Positions 1-7,926 of a DNA stretch of 64,000 nucleotides are shown here, piece after piece (position 1 is the first letter of the stretch; every line of letters begins with the position of its first letter). The notes under the pieces were generated by a model. That model was not told the DNA's origin. It made no database searches and saw nothing but the letters and a program-made list of their open reading frames with translations. The stretch is taken from the NCBI RefSeq assembly GCF_026020075.1, contig NZ_CP102772.1, positions 1,054,001-1,118,000 on the forward strand, written 5' to 3'. Made by a program: the position numbers and the translations under genes. The stretch comes from Bosea sp. NBC_00550. Lineage in GTDB: Bacteria; Pseudomonadota; Alphaproteobacteria; Rhizobiales; Beijerinckiaceae.

Positions 1-500
1 AGGCCGGTGCCGTGATCATCGGCAGCCTGCTGCTGGCGCTGTCCTCGCAGATCAAGGTGCCGATGTACCCGGTGCCGATGACCATGCAGACCTTCGCGGT
101 GACGCTGATCGGCGCGCTCTATGGCTGGCGCCTCGGCGCGGTCACGGTGATCGCCTGGCTGGCGCAGGGCGCCATGGGCTTGCCCGTCTTCGCCGGCGCC
201 GTCGGCGGCGCAGCCTACTTCGCGGGCCCGACCGGCGGCTATCTGCTGGCCTTCCCCTTCGCCGCAGCCTTGACCGGCTGGCTGGCGCAGCGGGGCTGGA
301 ACGGCAGCCGCGTCGGCTTCGCCTTCGCGTCGATGCTGGCCGGCAATGCGCTCTGCCTGGTGATCGGCGTAGCCTGGCTCAGCCTGCTGATCGGCGTGTC
401 CAAGGCGATCGCCGTCGGCGCGCTGCCGTTCGTACTCGGAGCGATCCTGAAGTCGGCGCTGGCGGCGGCGACGCTCAAGGCCTTCGCTCGCCGCGGCTGA
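1..500 (+). CDS. bioY: Biotin transporter BioY, 5'-truncated by window edge
   Basis: The reading frame is already open at base 3 and runs to TGA at 498-500, so the true start lies left of the window; the GTG at 12 is internal. About 165 residues are visible, nearly the full BioY length. They are almost entirely hydrophobic, with the family pattern: an early motif KVPMYPVPMTMQTFAV, then YGWRLG, a glycine-rich GLPVFAG segment and GPTGGYLLAFP. BioY is the membrane substrate-binding S component of the ECF-type biotin uptake system. No ATPase (BioM) or BioN follows; the next gene is an insertion element, so the downstream neighbour may have been displaced. Confidence 0.93.
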   Translation, partial: AGAVIIGSLLLALSSQIKVPMYPVPMTMQTFAVTLIGALYGWRLGAVTVIAWLAQGAMGLPVFAGAVGGAAYFAGPTGGYLLAFPFAAALTGWLAQRGWNGSRVGFAFASMLAGNALCLVIGVAWLSLLIGVSKAIAVGALPFVLGAILKSALAAATLKAFARRG

Positions 501-539
501 CGCTGCGAACAATCCTCGGATTGCGACCCGGCGGGCCTC

Positions 540-1556
540 TGTTTGATCCCAGGTTTTGATGGTGCGATCTTTTCCATCGGATGGAAGGAGGCACTATGGG
601 CCAGGTTCTGCACGGGAGCGCCACAACGACGGAGGCGATCCGTCGAGCGATACAGCATAGTCAAGCGAGCCTGAGGGCTCTGGCAAAGCGCTACGGCCTC
701 AACCAGAAGACCGTCGCGAAGTGGAAGAAGCGGGCCTCGGTGGCTGATCTGCCGACGGGCCCGCAGCAGCCGGCTTCGACGGTTCTGTCAGCCGAGGAAG
801 AGGCGATCATCGTCGCCTTTCGACGACATACCCTGCTGCCTTTGGATGACTGCCTCTACGCGCTTCAGGCCACGATCCCGCATCTGACCCGTTCGTCGTT
901 GCATCGCTGCCTGCAACGGCACGGCATCAGCCGGCTACCGGAGATCGAGGGCGACAAGGAGCCGAAGAAGCGGTTCAAGTCCTATCCGATCGGCTTCTTC
1001 CACATCGACATCGCCGAGGTCCAGACCGCCGAAGGAAAGCTCTATCTGTTTGTCGCGATCGATCGGACGAGCAAATTCGCCTTCGTGCAACTGGTGGAGA
1101 GCGCCAACCGGGTGACGGCCTCAGCTTTCCTCGTCGCCCTGATCGCAGCCGTTCCCTACAGGGTCCATACGATCCTGACCGACAACGGCATCCAATTCCG
1201 CTTCCCGCCGCGCTACGCCAACGGTCCCACGGCCCGTTACATCACCCACATGTTCGCGATGCGCTGCCGCGAGAATGGCATCGAGCACCGCTTCACCAAG
1301 ATCAACCATCCCTGGACCAATGGGCAGGTCGAGCGAATGAACCGGACGATCAAAGACGCGACCGTCAAACGCTATCACTACGACAGCCACGACCAGCTCG
1401 ATCGTCACCTCCAGGACTTCGTCTCAGCTTACAATTTCGGCCGGCGCCTGAAGACCCTCAAAGGCCTCACGCCCTACGAGTTCATCTGCAAGCGCTGGAC
1501 TTCAGAGCCGGAACGATTCACCCTCGATCCAATCCACCAAATGCCGGGACTAAACA
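540..1556 (+). mobile_element. IS481-family insertion sequence
   Basis: The transposase gene is framed by imperfect 23-bp terminal inverted repeats at 540-562 and 1534-1556, both starting TGTTT outside and matching at 17 of 23 positions. A TG...CA terminus is usual for IS481. Immediate flanks (cctc and ccta) match only partly, so no clean target duplication is seen. The element lies between bioY and an orphan secreted protein. Confidence 0.8.
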
Positions 1557-1561
1557 CCTAG
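596..1561 (+). CDS. IS481-family transposase (DDE)
   Basis: The 321-residue protein has an N-terminal helix-turn-helix (residues 12-50, with LAKRYGLNQKTVAKWKKR) followed by an rve-type integrase core. The DDE triad is visible: D138 in HIDIAEV, D196 in LTDNGIQF and E246 in TNGQVERMNR. The start at 596 is preferred over the in-frame ATG at 581 because AAGGAGG sits 5 bases upstream of it. The stop codon (1559-1561) lies just outside the right inverted repeat, so flanking DNA supplies it. The gene is intact and could be active. Confidence 0.9.
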   Translation: MGQVLHGSATTTEAIRRAIQHSQASLRALAKRYGLNQKTVAKWKKRASVADLPTGPQQPASTVLSAEEEAIIVAFRRHTLLPLDDCLYALQATIPHLTRSSLHRCLQRHGISRLPEIEGDKEPKKRFKSYPIGFFHIDIAEVQTAEGKLYLFVAIDRTSKFAFVQLVESANRVTASAFLVALIAAVPYRVHTILTDNGIQFRFPPRYANGPTARYITHMFAMRCRENGIEHRFTKINHPWTNGQVERMNRTIKDATVKRYHYDSHDQLDRHLQDFVSAYNFGRRLKTLKGLTPYEFICKRWTSEPERFTLDPIHQMPGLNT

Positions 1562-1612
1562 CAACCTAGGCTCAACCGGTTCTGTTCGAGTTGGTTCAAG
1601 TGGGAGAAAGCG

Positions 1613-1969
1613 ATGGGCTTGGTCCGAGTTTTGATTGCGGCTACAGCAATCGCCATTCTCCCAAGTTTGGGCGCTGCGCAAACAGGCCCCCCGCAGGTTC
1701 ACCGTCTGAAACCGGAGTACGCCGCCTACTTTGAGACGAGTTTTGAAGGCTCGATCACCTGCCACATTCCACAGCACTACGCTTTCCGAAAATTCTACGA
1801 CCTCAATCTCCGGCTAAAGGACAACGGGGCAGAGCCTTTTCCGAAGGAATTTGTCGATCATCTCAACTCGGATGACATCTATTCGGTCTTTGCCATTCAC
1901 GAAGGGGGGGGCGTCTATTTTCGGTATTTCGGATATCGCTTCATAAGCAATGATGTCGCCTGCTTCTAA
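1613..1969 (+). CDS. Hypothetical exported protein
   Basis: The 118-residue product has a clear Sec signal peptide: a short N-terminus, hydrophobic core VLIAATAIAILPSLG and likely AxA cleavage after residue 22 (GAAQ). A GGAGAAAG ribosome site precedes the ATG. The mature part is about 95 residues, aromatic and acidic, with two cysteines (ITCHIP and the C-terminal ACF), compatible with a small periplasmic disulfide-bonded domain. I do not recognise the family. It sits alone, just after the IS481 element. Confidence 0.6.
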   Translation: MGLVRVLIAATAIAILPSLGAAQTGPPQVHRLKPEYAAYFETSFEGSITCHIPQHYAFRKFYDLNLRLKDNGAEPFPKEFVDHLNSDDIYSVFAIHEGGGVYFRYFGYRFISNDVACF

Positions 1970-2047
1970 GTCGCAGCCCCAATAGGACGATATGTCCGGG
2001 TTGGGTCGGGAGCGGACCGCACCGAGAGGCACCTCAGGAAGGCGCAC

Positions 2048-2200
2048 ATGGAAGACAAGCTGGCCTACTCGTTCTTTACCGCCGTCCTTGCATCGCCGCT
2101 TCTCATCGCTGCTTTCAGCGCGAACTTGTTAGTACGAGGCGTTGGCATTCTGGGGACCGCCGCCGTTACGCTTTGGATCGCGGCAATCCTCTTCTTATAG
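2048..2200 (+). CDS. Small membrane protein (50 aa)
   Basis: A short frame from ATG 2048 to TAG 2200 encodes 50 residues with two hydrophobic helices (about residues 8-28 and 30-50) separated by one arginine. The AGGAAGG sequence 5 bases before the ATG is a good ribosome site. Composition fits a small inner-membrane protein. It has no recognised family, lies 78 bp after the exported protein on the same strand and could share its transcript. Confidence 0.45.
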   Translation: MEDKLAYSFFTAVLASPLLIAAFSANLLVRGVGILGTAAVTLWIAAILFL

Positions 2201-2400
2201 CAGCGCGCCCGTCCGGCGAAGAATATGCAGGCGGCCTTGGCGATAATGGCCCGCAACGGGTGGAAGCAGGCGCCTGACCCGCATCCATCTCAAGGCAATG
2301 GGTTTCACCGCAGCATTACGCCCGCCGCCGCGAAACCACGACGCGGCAGATCAAATGCCAAGTAGCGGCGCGGTCGCCGCTTTAGCAGTGCCCCCCATCA

Positions 2401-2766
2401 TCAGGAGATCGGCTGTCCGAGCAGATAGAGATACGGCGCAAACAGCACTTTGAGATAAGGGATGTTGCGGCCGCCCATTGTGCTCGCGACATCGCCCCAG
2501 CGCGCAAGGCCGAAGGCGCAGCCGATCCAAATGATCGCTGAGAACTGCCAGAGCTCGAGCATGCGCCCGGTGCCCAGCGAGAGACCTAGCCGATTGAAGC
2601 AGGCGGCTAACAGGAGCAGAGGCGGCGCGAAATTCGCGACGATACCGATGGCCCCGAAGACGAGTATAGGGAAGACCACCATCGACGACACAAACGTCAC
2701 GAACGGAATTGCAAGAATGACCGAAAACACGGTCGCTCCGATCAACTGGCGGTGCGTCAGGACCAT
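2401..2766 (-). CDS. Hypothetical multi-pass membrane protein
   Basis: The leftward frame encodes 121 residues with about three hydrophobic segments (roughly 9-30, 32-55 and 65-85) and a C-terminal stretch rich in Tyr and Leu. A TTG/ATG pair at 2787/2784 would add seven residues, but only the ATG at 2766 has a ribosome site (GGAG, 7 bases upstream). The family is not recognised. The stop lies at 2401, and the gene is convergent with the small membrane protein to its left. Confidence 0.5.
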   Translation of the reverse strand: MVLTHRQLIGATVFSVILAIPFVTFVSSMVVFPILVFGAIGIVANFAPPLLLLAACFNRLGLSLGTGRMLELWQFSAIIWIGCAFGLARWGDVASTMGGRNIPYLKVLFAPYLYLLGQPIS

Positions 2767-2961
2767 ATCGGCTCCAGGGGGCATCAACCCAATTTGCAGC
2801 GATACGCTAACCAGAAGCGGTTCATAACTGATGAAAAGGGAGCGTCGGCGCCGATCGGCCCACTGCTACCAATGAGGCTTCATCACCGAGTCCGCAGCCG
2901 CGATGCCGAAACGCCCGGAGCCTAAACGTGACCCTAAGGATTGTTTTAGGCCGTGAACCCA

Positions 2962-2982
2962 CAACCCGGCGACGTCGGGTTG
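2962..2982. repeat. 7-7-7 inverted repeat
   Basis: CAACCCG (2962-2968) and CGGGTTG (2976-2982) are exact complements separated by 7 bases. It lies in an approximately 400-bp non-coding stretch between the membrane orphan and the IS3 remnant. It could be a hairpin at an RNA end; there is no T-tract. Confidence 0.4.
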
Positions 2983-3009
2983 GGTCAAGTCCGGTCCTGG
3001 CGGGGTCTC

Positions 3010-3025
3010 AAGCGGACGTCCGCTT
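3010..3025. repeat. 16-bp perfect palindrome
   Basis: AAGCGGAC followed directly by GTCCGCTT forms an uninterrupted palindrome, 28 bp after the inverted repeat at 2962-2982. No gene start lies close enough to make it an obvious operator. Confidence 0.35.
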
Positions 3026-3169
3026 CCGGGCGATAGCCCAATGTCTGGAAGTGGCGCATTTCGCCCTAGAGCGGGGAGGGCGGTTGTGCCCCACTGCTTA
3101 CGCTCAGTAGGTCCGGTTTCAGGCGGTTCAGGATAACGACTTGCTTCGCAAATATCGGACAAGCGTCGA

Positions 3170-3310
3170 TGCTCTGCCGATGCGTTCGATCATATTGAGC
3201 GGTTCTACAGCGCTGTTCGCAGGCATTTGACCATCGGCCACATCAGCCCGCTCAATTCGCAGAGAAGGTGGAACCTAAACGCCTCTCCACGAAACTGGCA
3301 GCAGGCCACA
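3170..3310 (+). pseudogene. IS3-family transposase remnant (C-terminal end)
   Basis: One frame over about 3175-3265 reads ADAFDHIERFYSAVRRH followed by LTIGHISPLNSQRR. This matches the conserved C-terminal tail of IS3-family OrfB (the ..YIE.FYN..RRHS.LG..SP pattern). The catalytic DDE region is absent and nothing upstream continues the frame. A sequence at 3288-3305 (TCCACGAAACTGGCAGCA) resembles the right terminal repeat typical of this family. This is a degraded element end, not a functional gene. Confidence 0.55.
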
Positions 3311-3381
3311 CTGCCTGCGTTTTCTCTCGTGAGTGAGAGATGGGGCAAGCTTTCGACGACCGCCGAAAGCTCCGCTTCACA

Positions 3382-3397
3382 TTTTTTTTTGGGGGGG
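3382..3397. repeat. Homopolymer run T9G7
   Basis: Nine T followed by seven G in non-coding DNA between the IS3 remnant and the heme membrane gene. Such runs are prone to slippage and to sequencing error. No reading frame that I trust spans it. Confidence 0.6.
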
Positions 3398-3660
3398 TAA
3401 TCGACGCGTCGCGTGCCAAGCGAGCCCAAGCCTAACGACGATGCCTAGCCCTCTCGGCTTCTCGATCCGGGGTTCAAAGGGCTTCGCAAATGATGATGAG
3501 CTTGTGTGTCTGCGTGTCCGTCGCCGGCTACGTCACGGGTGATTACCTCTGCGAGCGCCGATGGAAGCGGGCAGCTTTCGAGGGATTGGGAATCGTTGCC
3601 GAGGCAAGAGAAGTTAAGGAGCGCGCGGCGAACATAGCGGCGCGCTCGCCTACCGACGAA

Positions 3661-4290
3661 CTATCTTTGCGGAAGATCGCCTCCGCGAGAGGTTGCTCGC
3701 CTTCTCCAAACACGCCGGTCAATCATGACCTTTATGGCCGCCGCGAGAGCGAGTACGCACAGGGTCGCCTTCGACATCGTCTCCATCGTCCCCTCGATCA
3801 GGAGGCTATGGACGACGACGCCTACGACAATGATGACTGCGAGGACCATATGAGCGAGGCGCCACGTTCGCGGCGACAGTCCCACTTTCTGGCGGAGCGC
3901 GGCCAGAATCGTAACAGCGAAGATCGCCCACATGGCGATCACCCCCCAAGGGGAGAAGGGGGTTGGCGATGAGAACAGAAGGGCGTCGATCATGTCGGGC
4001 GGACTGCTGATCCACAGCCCACAGACATGGATTGCAACCGCTAGGGCAAGCACTCCTCCGATCCAGTGATGGGCGCGCCGTCCCCGATAACCCGAGAGTC
4101 CGGGGAGGTAGCCGCCGATCAGCAGAGGTTGAAGGAGAACCAGAGCTAGTGCGAGGATCCCTGCAAATCCGGCAATTATGTAGACCGAACCGCGCCATGC
4201 ATGCAGAGGACTCGCCGCCGCGAAGGCGATTGGCGCGCAGATGGCCGCCATAAGGGCTGCCCAGATCAAGGTCGCCCGGGCAGCTCTCAT
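3661..4290 (-). CDS. Ferric-reductase-like transmembrane (heme b) protein
   Basis: The 209-residue protein has about six membrane helices. Histidine pairs sit in helices as expected for heme b: RRAHHWIGGVLALAVAIHV (around residues 73-91) and LAHMVLAVIIVVGVVVHSLL (around 145-165). This is the pattern of the ferric-reductase-like transmembrane domain, shared with YedZ/MsrQ. No FAD or NAD domain is attached, so it would only pass electrons within the membrane. It is the second gene of a leftward pair, 17 bp after the Tat-exported protein, which suggests that protein is its periplasmic partner. An overlapping rightward frame (3490-3972) is treated as a shadow. Confidence 0.75.
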   Translation of the reverse strand: MRAARATLIWAALMAAICAPIAFAAASPLHAWRGSVYIIAGFAGILALALVLLQPLLIGGYLPGLSGYRGRRAHHWIGGVLALAVAIHVCGLWISSPPDMIDALLFSSPTPFSPWGVIAMWAIFAVTILAALRQKVGLSPRTWRLAHMVLAVIIVVGVVVHSLLIEGTMETMSKATLCVLALAAAIKVMIDRRVWRRRATSRGGDLPQR

Positions 4291-4307
4291 CCTTTTTCCG
4301 AGTCCGA

Positions 4308-4796
4308 TCAGACCGGCTGAAGGATGAAGTGCGCCTCGAGGCTCTTATCCTTTGCGCTTCGCATCACCGGGCGCAGGAACACAGTCTGAAACTCGCCGCT
4401 GTCATAGGCGAGGTGGCCATGCGGTTGGCCAAAAACGGGAACAATCTGAGGCATATCGAGACGGAACGCGCCGTTCTTATCGGTGAGAGTGGCGCCATGA
4501 CTTTGTAGTTCGTGCTCCTGGCCTTCGGTCGTGTGCGCCCAGATCTGGATGCGCTGCCCGGCAAGCGGAGCCCCGTCGCCTGCGCGGCGAACGGTACCGC
4601 TCATCCAGAAGCCGCCCTTGCCGATCCGATCCACGATCGGCGCCCCTTTGCGATAGTTGTTAGCCCCTCCCGACATCGATTGCGTAGGTGCGAGGCCATC
4701 AGCGCGGGCGGGCGACAGGAGCCCGGAAAGGCCGGTCGCCAGGATGGATCCGCCGGCCGCGATGAGGGTGCGACGGCATACCAGGATAGTGGTCAT
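4308..4796 (-). CDS. Tat-exported intradiol-dioxygenase-like protein
   Basis: The 162-residue protein starts with a twin-arginine signal (CRRTLIAAGGS, then ARADG at the cleavage site). The remainder resembles the beta-sandwich of intradiol ring-cleavage dioxygenases: FWMSGTVRRAGDGAPLAGQRIQIW, split here as FWMSGTVRRAGDG and APLAGQRIQIW, and a later HGHLAYDSGEFQTVFLRPV. The usual RPxHxH iron motif is not visible, so catalysis of that kind is doubtful. The start at 4796 has GAGGAG upstream; a longer frame to 4901 lacks one. It is followed by the heme membrane protein; a periplasmic redox pair is an inference. Confidence 0.65.
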   Translation of the reverse strand: MTTILVCRRTLIAAGGSILATGLSGLLSPARADGLAPTQSMSGGANNYRKGAPIVDRIGKGGFWMSGTVRRAGDGAPLAGQRIQIWAHTTEGQEHELQSHGATLTDKNGAFRLDMPQIVPVFGQPHGHLAYDSGEFQTVFLRPVMRSAKDKSLEAHFILQPV

Positions 4797-5111
4797 GCGA
4801 ACCTCTCCTCGCGGACCGCGGTTGATCCGCCGACGGTGGTGACAAGACCGACTAAGGATAGCGCATTTGCGACTGGTTTGCGAACAACTCTGGGCGATCA
4901 ACTAAACGCGTTGCAACACTGGGGGAGTGCAGCGTCAGGCCAGCTCTTGCGAACCACCTGGGAGCGGACCGTCGACGAGTCGGCTTTGGGCCACCCTCGG
5001 CTCCCCGATTGCTAGCCTCGGCAGCTGCCCCGAAGCAGACGTTCCATACGTCGGCTAGGGGCCAATTTCGATCGCCGCCCCAACGGGGGGCGAATGACCG
5101 CTTTGGGTGGT
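4797..5111. other. Non-coding stretch upstream of the Tat gene
   Basis: No convincing gene. It must hold the promoter of the leftward Tat/heme operon and ends at the left repeat of the IS30 element. I see no clear operator. Confidence 0.4.
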
Positions 5112-6332
5112 GGTCTCAATCGGTAATCGCAACACGCTACTTTTCCTTTGGAGATGGAGCGTGGGTGATGATGCAGCGGCGGCGGATCTACTATTCGGCG
5201 GCCCAGCGGGCTGAGATCTGGGATCGCTGGAAGGCCGGCGAGTCGATGAGTTCGATTGGGCGGCGGTTCGATCGGGAGTCCTCTTCGGTGTTCTCGGTGC
5301 TTTCGCCGACGGGCGGCATTCGGCCTCCAGACCGGCGGCGGGCGCCGCGGGCGCTCACTCTCAGCGAGCGGGAGGAAATCTCCCGAGGGCTCAGCACCCG
5401 CCGGTCGCTGCGCGTGATCGCTCGGCAATTGGGCCGATCACCGTCCACGGTCAGTCGCGAGGTTCAGCGCAACGGCGGGCCGGATCGCTACCGCGCGGCG
5501 CGCTCCGATCAGGCGGCCTGGGACCGGGCCTTGCGTCCCAAGCCGTGCAAGCTGGCTTGCCGACCCGGTCTGGCCCGGACAGTATCCGGCAAGCTGCAGC
5601 GGAACTGGTCGCCCGAGCAGATCGCCGGCTGGCTCAAGCGCACCTGCCCCCGGGAGCCACACAATCAAGTGTCGCACGAGACGATCTACCGCAGCCTGTT
5701 CATCCAGACCCGTGGGGTGCTGAAGAAGGAACTGCTGGACCACCTGAGGGCCCGGCGAACGATCCGCCGCTCCCGGCACGCCAGCCTGAAGCGGAACGGC
5801 CTGGGCCAGATCAGGGACGCCGTCTCCATCAGCGAAAGGCCGGCCTCCGTCGAGGATCGTGCGGTCCCTGGTCACTGGGAAGGCGACCTGATCGGCGGCT
5901 CCCGGAACAGCTACGTCGCCACGCTGGTCGAGCGGCATTCGCGCTACGTGATGCTGGTCAAGGTCGCCAACAAAGACACCGGGAGCGTCATCACCGCCCT
6001 GATCAAACAGTCGAAGAAACTGCCCGGCGAACTCTATCAGTCCCTGACCTGGGACCGAGGCAAGGAGTTGGCCGACCACAAGCGGCTGGCCCTCGCTTCG
6101 AACGTCGAGGTCTACTTCTGCGATCCCAGGTCACCCTGGCAACGTGGCTCGAACGAGAACACCAACCGGCTCCTGCGCCAGTATCTTCCCCACGGAACCG
6201 ACCTGTCCCTGCAAAGCCAGGCCCAGCTCAGCGCCATCGCCCGTCAGCTCAACGAACGGCCCAGAAAGACCTTGCTCTATCAAACCCCAGCCGAGAGGTT
6301 CGCCGAGTGTGTTGCGGCGATCAGTTGAGCCC
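5112..6332 (+). mobile_element. IS30-family insertion sequence
   Basis: Imperfect inverted repeats of 27 bp at 5112-5138 and 6306-6332 match at 19 of 27 positions (GGTCTCAA outside, CGCAACAC inside). The right repeat overlaps the 3' end of the transposase gene, as in other IS30 members. Partial similarity continues a few bases outward, so true ends may lie up to 6 bp further out. Its right end is 11 bp from the next element. Confidence 0.8.
5168..6328 (+). CDS. IS30-family transposase
   Basis: The 386-residue protein has two helix-turn-helix regions: one near residues 10-40, and a second, typical IS30 motif at 75-105 (LRVIARQLGRSPSTVSREVQ). The integrase core has D240 (GHWEGDLIGG), D296 (TWDRGKEL) and E330 (RGSNENTNRLLRQYLP), the family triad. 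The start at 5168 (ATGATG) has GGAG upstream; the open frame extends left to 5009 but that part lies outside the element. It appears intact. Confidence 0.92.
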   Translation: MMQRRRIYYSAAQRAEIWDRWKAGESMSSIGRRFDRESSSVFSVLSPTGGIRPPDRRRAPRALTLSEREEISRGLSTRRSLRVIARQLGRSPSTVSREVQRNGGPDRYRAARSDQAAWDRALRPKPCKLACRPGLARTVSGKLQRNWSPEQIAGWLKRTCPREPHNQVSHETIYRSLFIQTRGVLKKELLDHLRARRTIRRSRHASLKRNGLGQIRDAVSISERPASVEDRAVPGHWEGDLIGGSRNSYVATLVERHSRYVMLVKVANKDTGSVITALIKQSKKLPGELYQSLTWDRGKELADHKRLALASNVEVYFCDPRSPWQRGSNENTNRLLRQYLPHGTDLSLQSQAQLSAIARQLNERPRKTLLYQTPAERFAECVAAIS

Positions 6333-6343
6333 GCCGTCGATAC

Positions 6344-7867
6344 CGTTGAAAAAGTCGGCCCTGAGATCGGCGCTGGCGGGGAGCGGATTTAGCAGAGTAG
6401 GGCTTCGCTTGGTCAGGCAGGCCTGACCTGCGGCCCGTTTGGCTTGAGTTTGGCGAGCTTCCTGAGGTTCTGGGCTGCTGCGGCGAGGTGGAACTCGTCT
6501 CTGGCGCCATTCGGTCCGCGCAGTCGCAACCGGTCGAGCCGCAAGATGCGCTTGAGGTGAGCAAACAGCATCTCGACCTTTTTCCGTTCGCGCCGCGAGG
6601 TGACATAGGCGTCGGTCTCGGCGATGTCCCTGGCCATGTCGCGGGCGCCCTCATGGATCGAGCGCAGGATCTTGCGAGCGGGCATGTTGGGTGAGCACTG
6701 CGGCTTCAGCGAGCAGGCGTCGCAGTCGAACTTGCTGGCGCGGTAACGCATCATGCCCTCGTCATCGACGAGCGGCCGCTCGGTTCGATAGGCCTTCTGG
6801 CGCGGCCTCAACTCCTTCCCGCCCGGGCAGGTGTAGCGATCGCGCGCGTGGTCATAGGCGAAGTCGGAGCGGCTGAAGGTGCCGTCGCTGCGCTGGGATT
6901 TGTCGAAGACCGGGATATGCGGCTCGATCCCGCGCTTATGCACCAGCCAGGCGAGGTTCTCGGCCGAGCCATAGGCGCTGTCGGCGGCTAGCCTGGCCGG
7001 CCAGAGGCCAAAACGCTCCTGCGTTCGGTCGAGCATGGTCCGGGCCGAGCCGACTTCGGCCTGCCGGATGGCGCGGCTGGCCTCGACATCGACGATGACG
7101 GCGTGGTCGAGGTCGATCAGGTAGTTGGTGGCGTAGGCGAAGAAGGCATGCCCCTTCAAAGCGCCGGTCCATTGCGCGGCCGGATCGGCGCGCGACACGA
7201 ACTTCGGCTTCGCCTCGCTCGCCGCGCCCCAGGCGGCCTCATCGAGCGTATCGAGATATTCGCGCACCGAGCGACGCGTCCGGGCGAGATCGTGCCAGTC
7301 GACCAGCTCTGAGGCGTCCGCGGAACGTTGCTTGTTCGCATCGGCCTTGATCAGGCTGGCATCGACCGCGAAGCCTTCTCCGCCCACGAGCCCTTCTTCG
7401 ATGCAACGCCGGACGGTCGTCTCGAACAGCTCACGCAGAAGATCGCTCTCGCGGAAGCGGCCATGCCGGTTCTTCGAGAAGGTCGAGTGATCGGGAACGT
7501 CGCCCTCAAGCCCGAGCCGGCAGAACCAGCGATAGGCGAGGTTCAGGTGCACCTCCTCGCACAGGCGCCGCTCGGAACGGATGCCGAAGCAATAGCCGAT
7601 GAGCAGCATCCGGATCATCAGCTCCGGATCGATCGAGGGCCGACCCATCTCGCTGTAGAACGGCCGCAGATGTGCGCGGATCTCGGAAAGATCGACGAAC
7701 CGGTCTATCGACCGCACCCAATGATCGTCCGGCACGTGACGCTCAAGACTGAACTCGTAGAACAGCGCCTCCTGCGCCACCCGCCGTTCACCCATCATCG
7801 CGCCGCCCTCCGCCCAAGACGACTGAATCAGGACTTCACACCCGCAGCAACGACGACTTTTTCAACG
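6344..7867 (-). mobile_element. IS1182-family insertion sequence
   Basis: A perfect 14-bp terminal inverted repeat (CGTTGAAAAAGTCG) lies at 6344-6357 and, inverted, at 7854-7867, enclosing one transposase gene. Weak similarity continues outward (CGATAC versus CGATGT). The TTGAAAAAGTC end sequence is typical of this family. The target duplication is not clear. Confidence 0.85.
6413..7798 (-). CDS. IS1182-family transposase
   Basis: The 461-residue product has the N-terminal transposase domain (FVDLSEIRAHLRPFYSEMGRPSIDPELMIRMLLIGY, split: FVDLSEIRAHLRPFYS and RPSIDPELMIRMLL). The IS1182 core follows, with D in GFAVDASLIKAD, D in ADSAYGSAENLAWLV and a C-terminal E in RRERKKVEMLFAHLKRILR. A cysteine cluster (FDCDACSLKPQC) precedes the last block, as in this family. 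GGAGGGC upstream supports the ATGATG start at 7798. It is intact and oriented opposite to the adjacent IS30. Confidence 0.92.
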   Translation of the reverse strand: MMGERRVAQEALFYEFSLERHVPDDHWVRSIDRFVDLSEIRAHLRPFYSEMGRPSIDPELMIRMLLIGYCFGIRSERRLCEEVHLNLAYRWFCRLGLEGDVPDHSTFSKNRHGRFRESDLLRELFETTVRRCIEEGLVGGEGFAVDASLIKADANKQRSADASELVDWHDLARTRRSVREYLDTLDEAAWGAASEAKPKFVSRADPAAQWTGALKGHAFFAYATNYLIDLDHAVIVDVEASRAIRQAEVGSARTMLDRTQERFGLWPARLAADSAYGSAENLAWLVHKRGIEPHIPVFDKSQRSDGTFSRSDFAYDHARDRYTCPGGKELRPRQKAYRTERPLVDDEGMMRYRASKFDCDACSLKPQCSPNMPARKILRSIHEGARDMARDIAETDAYVTSRRERKKVEMLFAHLKRILRLDRLRLRGPNGARDEFHLAAAAQNLRKLAKLKPNGPQVRPA

Positions 7868-7926
7868 ACATCGGTCGGAAGCCGACCTAGTCTTCCCGCT
7901 TCCTTCTGCGGCCGATCGGATCGAAG

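Noticed and set aside
3490-3972. Rightward 160-codon frame overlapping the heme membrane protein
   Set aside because: Two-thirds is antisense to the better-supported six-helix protein; no ribosome site of quality and no recognisable product.
5545-6426. Rightward 293-codon frame inside IS30
   Set aside because: Out-of-frame shadow of the transposase gene, rich in Arg/Pro/Gln as expected for a shadow in GC-rich DNA.
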